8,417 nucleotides of DNA from positions 1-8,417 of the forward strand of contig JAAZCZ010000046.1 of the NCBI GenBank assembly GCA_012513005.1. Reading direction: 5' to 3'. Below are positions 7,484 to 8,417 of the stretch, piece by piece. Made by a program: the position numbers and the translations under genes. Each line of letters opens with the position of its first letter. Within the stretch, counting starts at the first letter, position 1. Source of the DNA: Oscillospiraceae bacterium. GTDB taxonomy: Bacteria; Bacillota; Clostridia; Oscillospirales; Oscillospiraceae. The notes below the pieces were generated by a model, which saw only the letters and a list, made by a program, of their open reading frames with translations, was not told the DNA's origin and did not search any database.

Positions 7484-7699
7484 TATTTTTTCCTCCTTTA
7501 ATATGATTCAATAGCAAATTCGCGAAGAACTTGGCCATTGTCCTAAAAATAATGTATCATATATATTTTTTCATACAATACACAGATGGAACATATTCGG
7601 CGACACAAAACTCAGCATTTTCATATCACACAAGCGATAAATGAGATTTGTAGAGTACTTTTATGACTTTTGTTGTGATTAACTGTGGCTTTTTGGCGC
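7484..7699 (-). promoter_or_regulatory. Regulatory region upstream of the amidase operon
   Basis: About 216 A+T-rich bases with no gene on either strand. The best minus-strand promoter match is weak: TTGTAT (7573-7578), 16 bases, TACATT (7551-7556), predicting a start near 7544 and a leader of about 60 bases. A poor -35 box is what an activator-dependent promoter would show. Three TGTGT direct repeats (minus strand; 7580-7584, 7603-7607, 7628-7632), spaced 23 and 25 bases, lie at and just upstream of this -35 box, where an AraC-type regulator would bind. Both promoter and sites are suggestions only. Confidence 0.35.
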
Positions 7700-7738
7700 A
7701 AAAAAATCGGCAGAATCTGAATCAGATCCTGCCGATTT
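7700..7738 (-). terminator. Intrinsic terminator after the PotD-like gene
   Basis: On the minus strand, arms AATCGGCAG and CTGCCGATT (7729-7737 and 7705-7713) pair perfectly. The stem extends inward through a G-T pair and five more pairs (ATCTG/CAGAT) to a 3-base loop. Seven T follow (7700-7706). It starts about 20 bases after the stop codon at 7758 and insulates the amidase region from the polyamine gene. Confidence 0.92.
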
Positions 7739-7757
7739 CAAAATCAAACAGTTAAGC

Positions 7758-8417
7758 CTATGCTTTTCCGCCGCGTCTTGCCTTGCGATTTTTCTTTTTA
7801 ATTGAGCTGTATGCAATAGCGCCGGCAATCAGCACTGCAACTATAATGAGAGACACGATGAGAAGGGTATTGCCTGAGCTATTTCCCGCATCTCCTGTCT
7901 TAACGCCCAGCCAGAGAGTATCCATGCTTCTTGTTGCCTCAGCGGGCAAATTGAGGAAGGTCTGAGAATTCTTTATAACTTCCTCAGAGGGATACGCCAG
8001 CGGATTTTCAGCTGTTTCTGGATCCATCAGCTTTTTGGTCTCCGATGAGGGGGCAGAAAGACCGAGGTAGGATAAGTTCTCGGCTGAAATCTTAGGAGAA
8101 GACACAAAGTTAATATAAGCCTCAGCCGCCTCCTTGTGAGTGCTTCCTACAGGAATGCACATGGCGTCAACATAGAGGTTTGTGCCCTCCTTGGGGTGAT
8201 AGAATTTCAGATTCTCATTTTTTTCTTTCATAACAAGGTAGTCGCCTGCGTAATACGGTGCAATCCAGGCTTCCTCATGCTGCATCTGGCTATAAATCTG
8301 ATCCATTACATAGCCCTGAAGCACCGGCTTCTGCTCAGAGAGCTTGTCTGCTGCCGCTTTAAGCTGCGCTGCGTCAGTCGTGTTAAGGTCATAACCGAGC
8401 AAAAATTCAGCCACACC
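7758..8417 (-). CDS. potD: PotD-like spermidine/putrescine-binding protein, C-terminal part, membrane anchored
   Basis: The last 219 codons of a gene entering from the right edge; its N-terminus is not visible. The sequence follows the C-terminal half of polyamine-binding proteins of ABC importers: LGYDLNTTD (7-15), YVMDQIYSQM (36-45), APYYAGD (53-59), PKEGTNLYVDAMCIP (75-89), then INFVSSP and YLGLSAPS. Tyr82 and Asp84 match the positions of Trp255 and Asp257, ligand contacts in E. coli PotD, by eye alignment. After the usual end of the family (near WLGVKTG, 169-175) there is an extra Ser/Gly linker, a hydrophobic helix (about 184-203) and a very basic tail (KKKNRKARRGGK). This is a C-terminal membrane anchor with the tail inside the cell. 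It may be a PotC-PotD fusion upstream or an SBP anchored by its C-terminus. A terminator follows, so it ends its operon. Confidence 0.85.
   Translation of the reverse strand, partial: GVAEFLLGYDLNTTDAAQLKAAADKLSEQKPVLQGYVMDQIYSQMQHEEAWIAPYYAGDYLVMKEKNENLKFYHPKEGTNLYVDAMCIPVGSTHKEAAEAYINFVSSPKISAENLSYLGLSAPSSETKKLMDPETAENPLAYPSEEVIKNSQTFLNLPAEATRSMDTLWLGVKTGDAGNSSGNTLLIVSLIIVAVLIAGAIAYSSIKKKNRKARRGGKA

Noticed and set aside
7519..7526. TTCGCGAA palindrome in the amidase leader
   Set aside because: Eight bases only, expected by chance, with no second copy nearby.
1..8417. tRNA, rRNA, CRISPR, insertion sequence or attachment site
   Set aside because: No cloverleaf-like segments, regular repeat-spacer arrays, transposase or integrase frames, or flanking direct repeats were seen.

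Overview
The window reads as chromosomal DNA of an anaerobic, low-GC Bacillota, most likely of the Clostridia. The reasons are the A+T-rich intergenic DNA, strong Shine-Dalgarno sites (AGGAG or AAGGAGG) before most genes, a sigma-A promoter with a perfect -35 box, and protein families common in gut and soil Clostridia. The taxon is an inference, not a match. Every gene supported here lies on the minus strand, so transcription runs from high to low coordinates.

From right to left: (1) 7758-8417 is the C-terminal part of a PotD-like polyamine-binding protein with an unusual C-terminal membrane anchor, closed by a strong intrinsic terminator (7700-7738). (2) 7484-7699 is a regulatory region. (3) 6551-7483 is an acetamidase/formamidase of the FmdA/AmdA family, followed 37 bases later by (4) an MFS transporter, 5272-6513. 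(5) 5124-5271 is a spacer with a long perfect inverted repeat and a candidate promoter. (6) 4077-5123 is a receiver-AraC response regulator whose end overlaps (7) a histidine kinase, 2114-4084. An intrinsic terminator (2054-2093) closes this block. (8) 234-1943 is a multi-pass membrane protein of glycosyltransferase (GT-C) type with its own promoter (1992-2020), followed by (9) the start of a small lipoprotein, 1-205, cut by the window edge.

The main find is the block 2054-7700, bounded by two intrinsic terminators. The kinase has no membrane segment. Instead of an N-terminal sensor it carries, behind its catalytic core, a complete periplasmic-binding-protein fold of the AmiC/UrtA/FmdD type. 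AmiC is the cytosolic amide sensor of the Pseudomonas amidase operon, and the same block here encodes an amide hydrolase. I infer a self-contained amide-response unit: a cytosolic kinase with a fused amide- or urea-like sensor signals through an AraC-type regulator to the amidase and transporter genes. The hydrolysis products would be ammonia and a short carboxylic acid, so nitrogen scavenging is the simplest role. The exact ligand is not visible from sequence.
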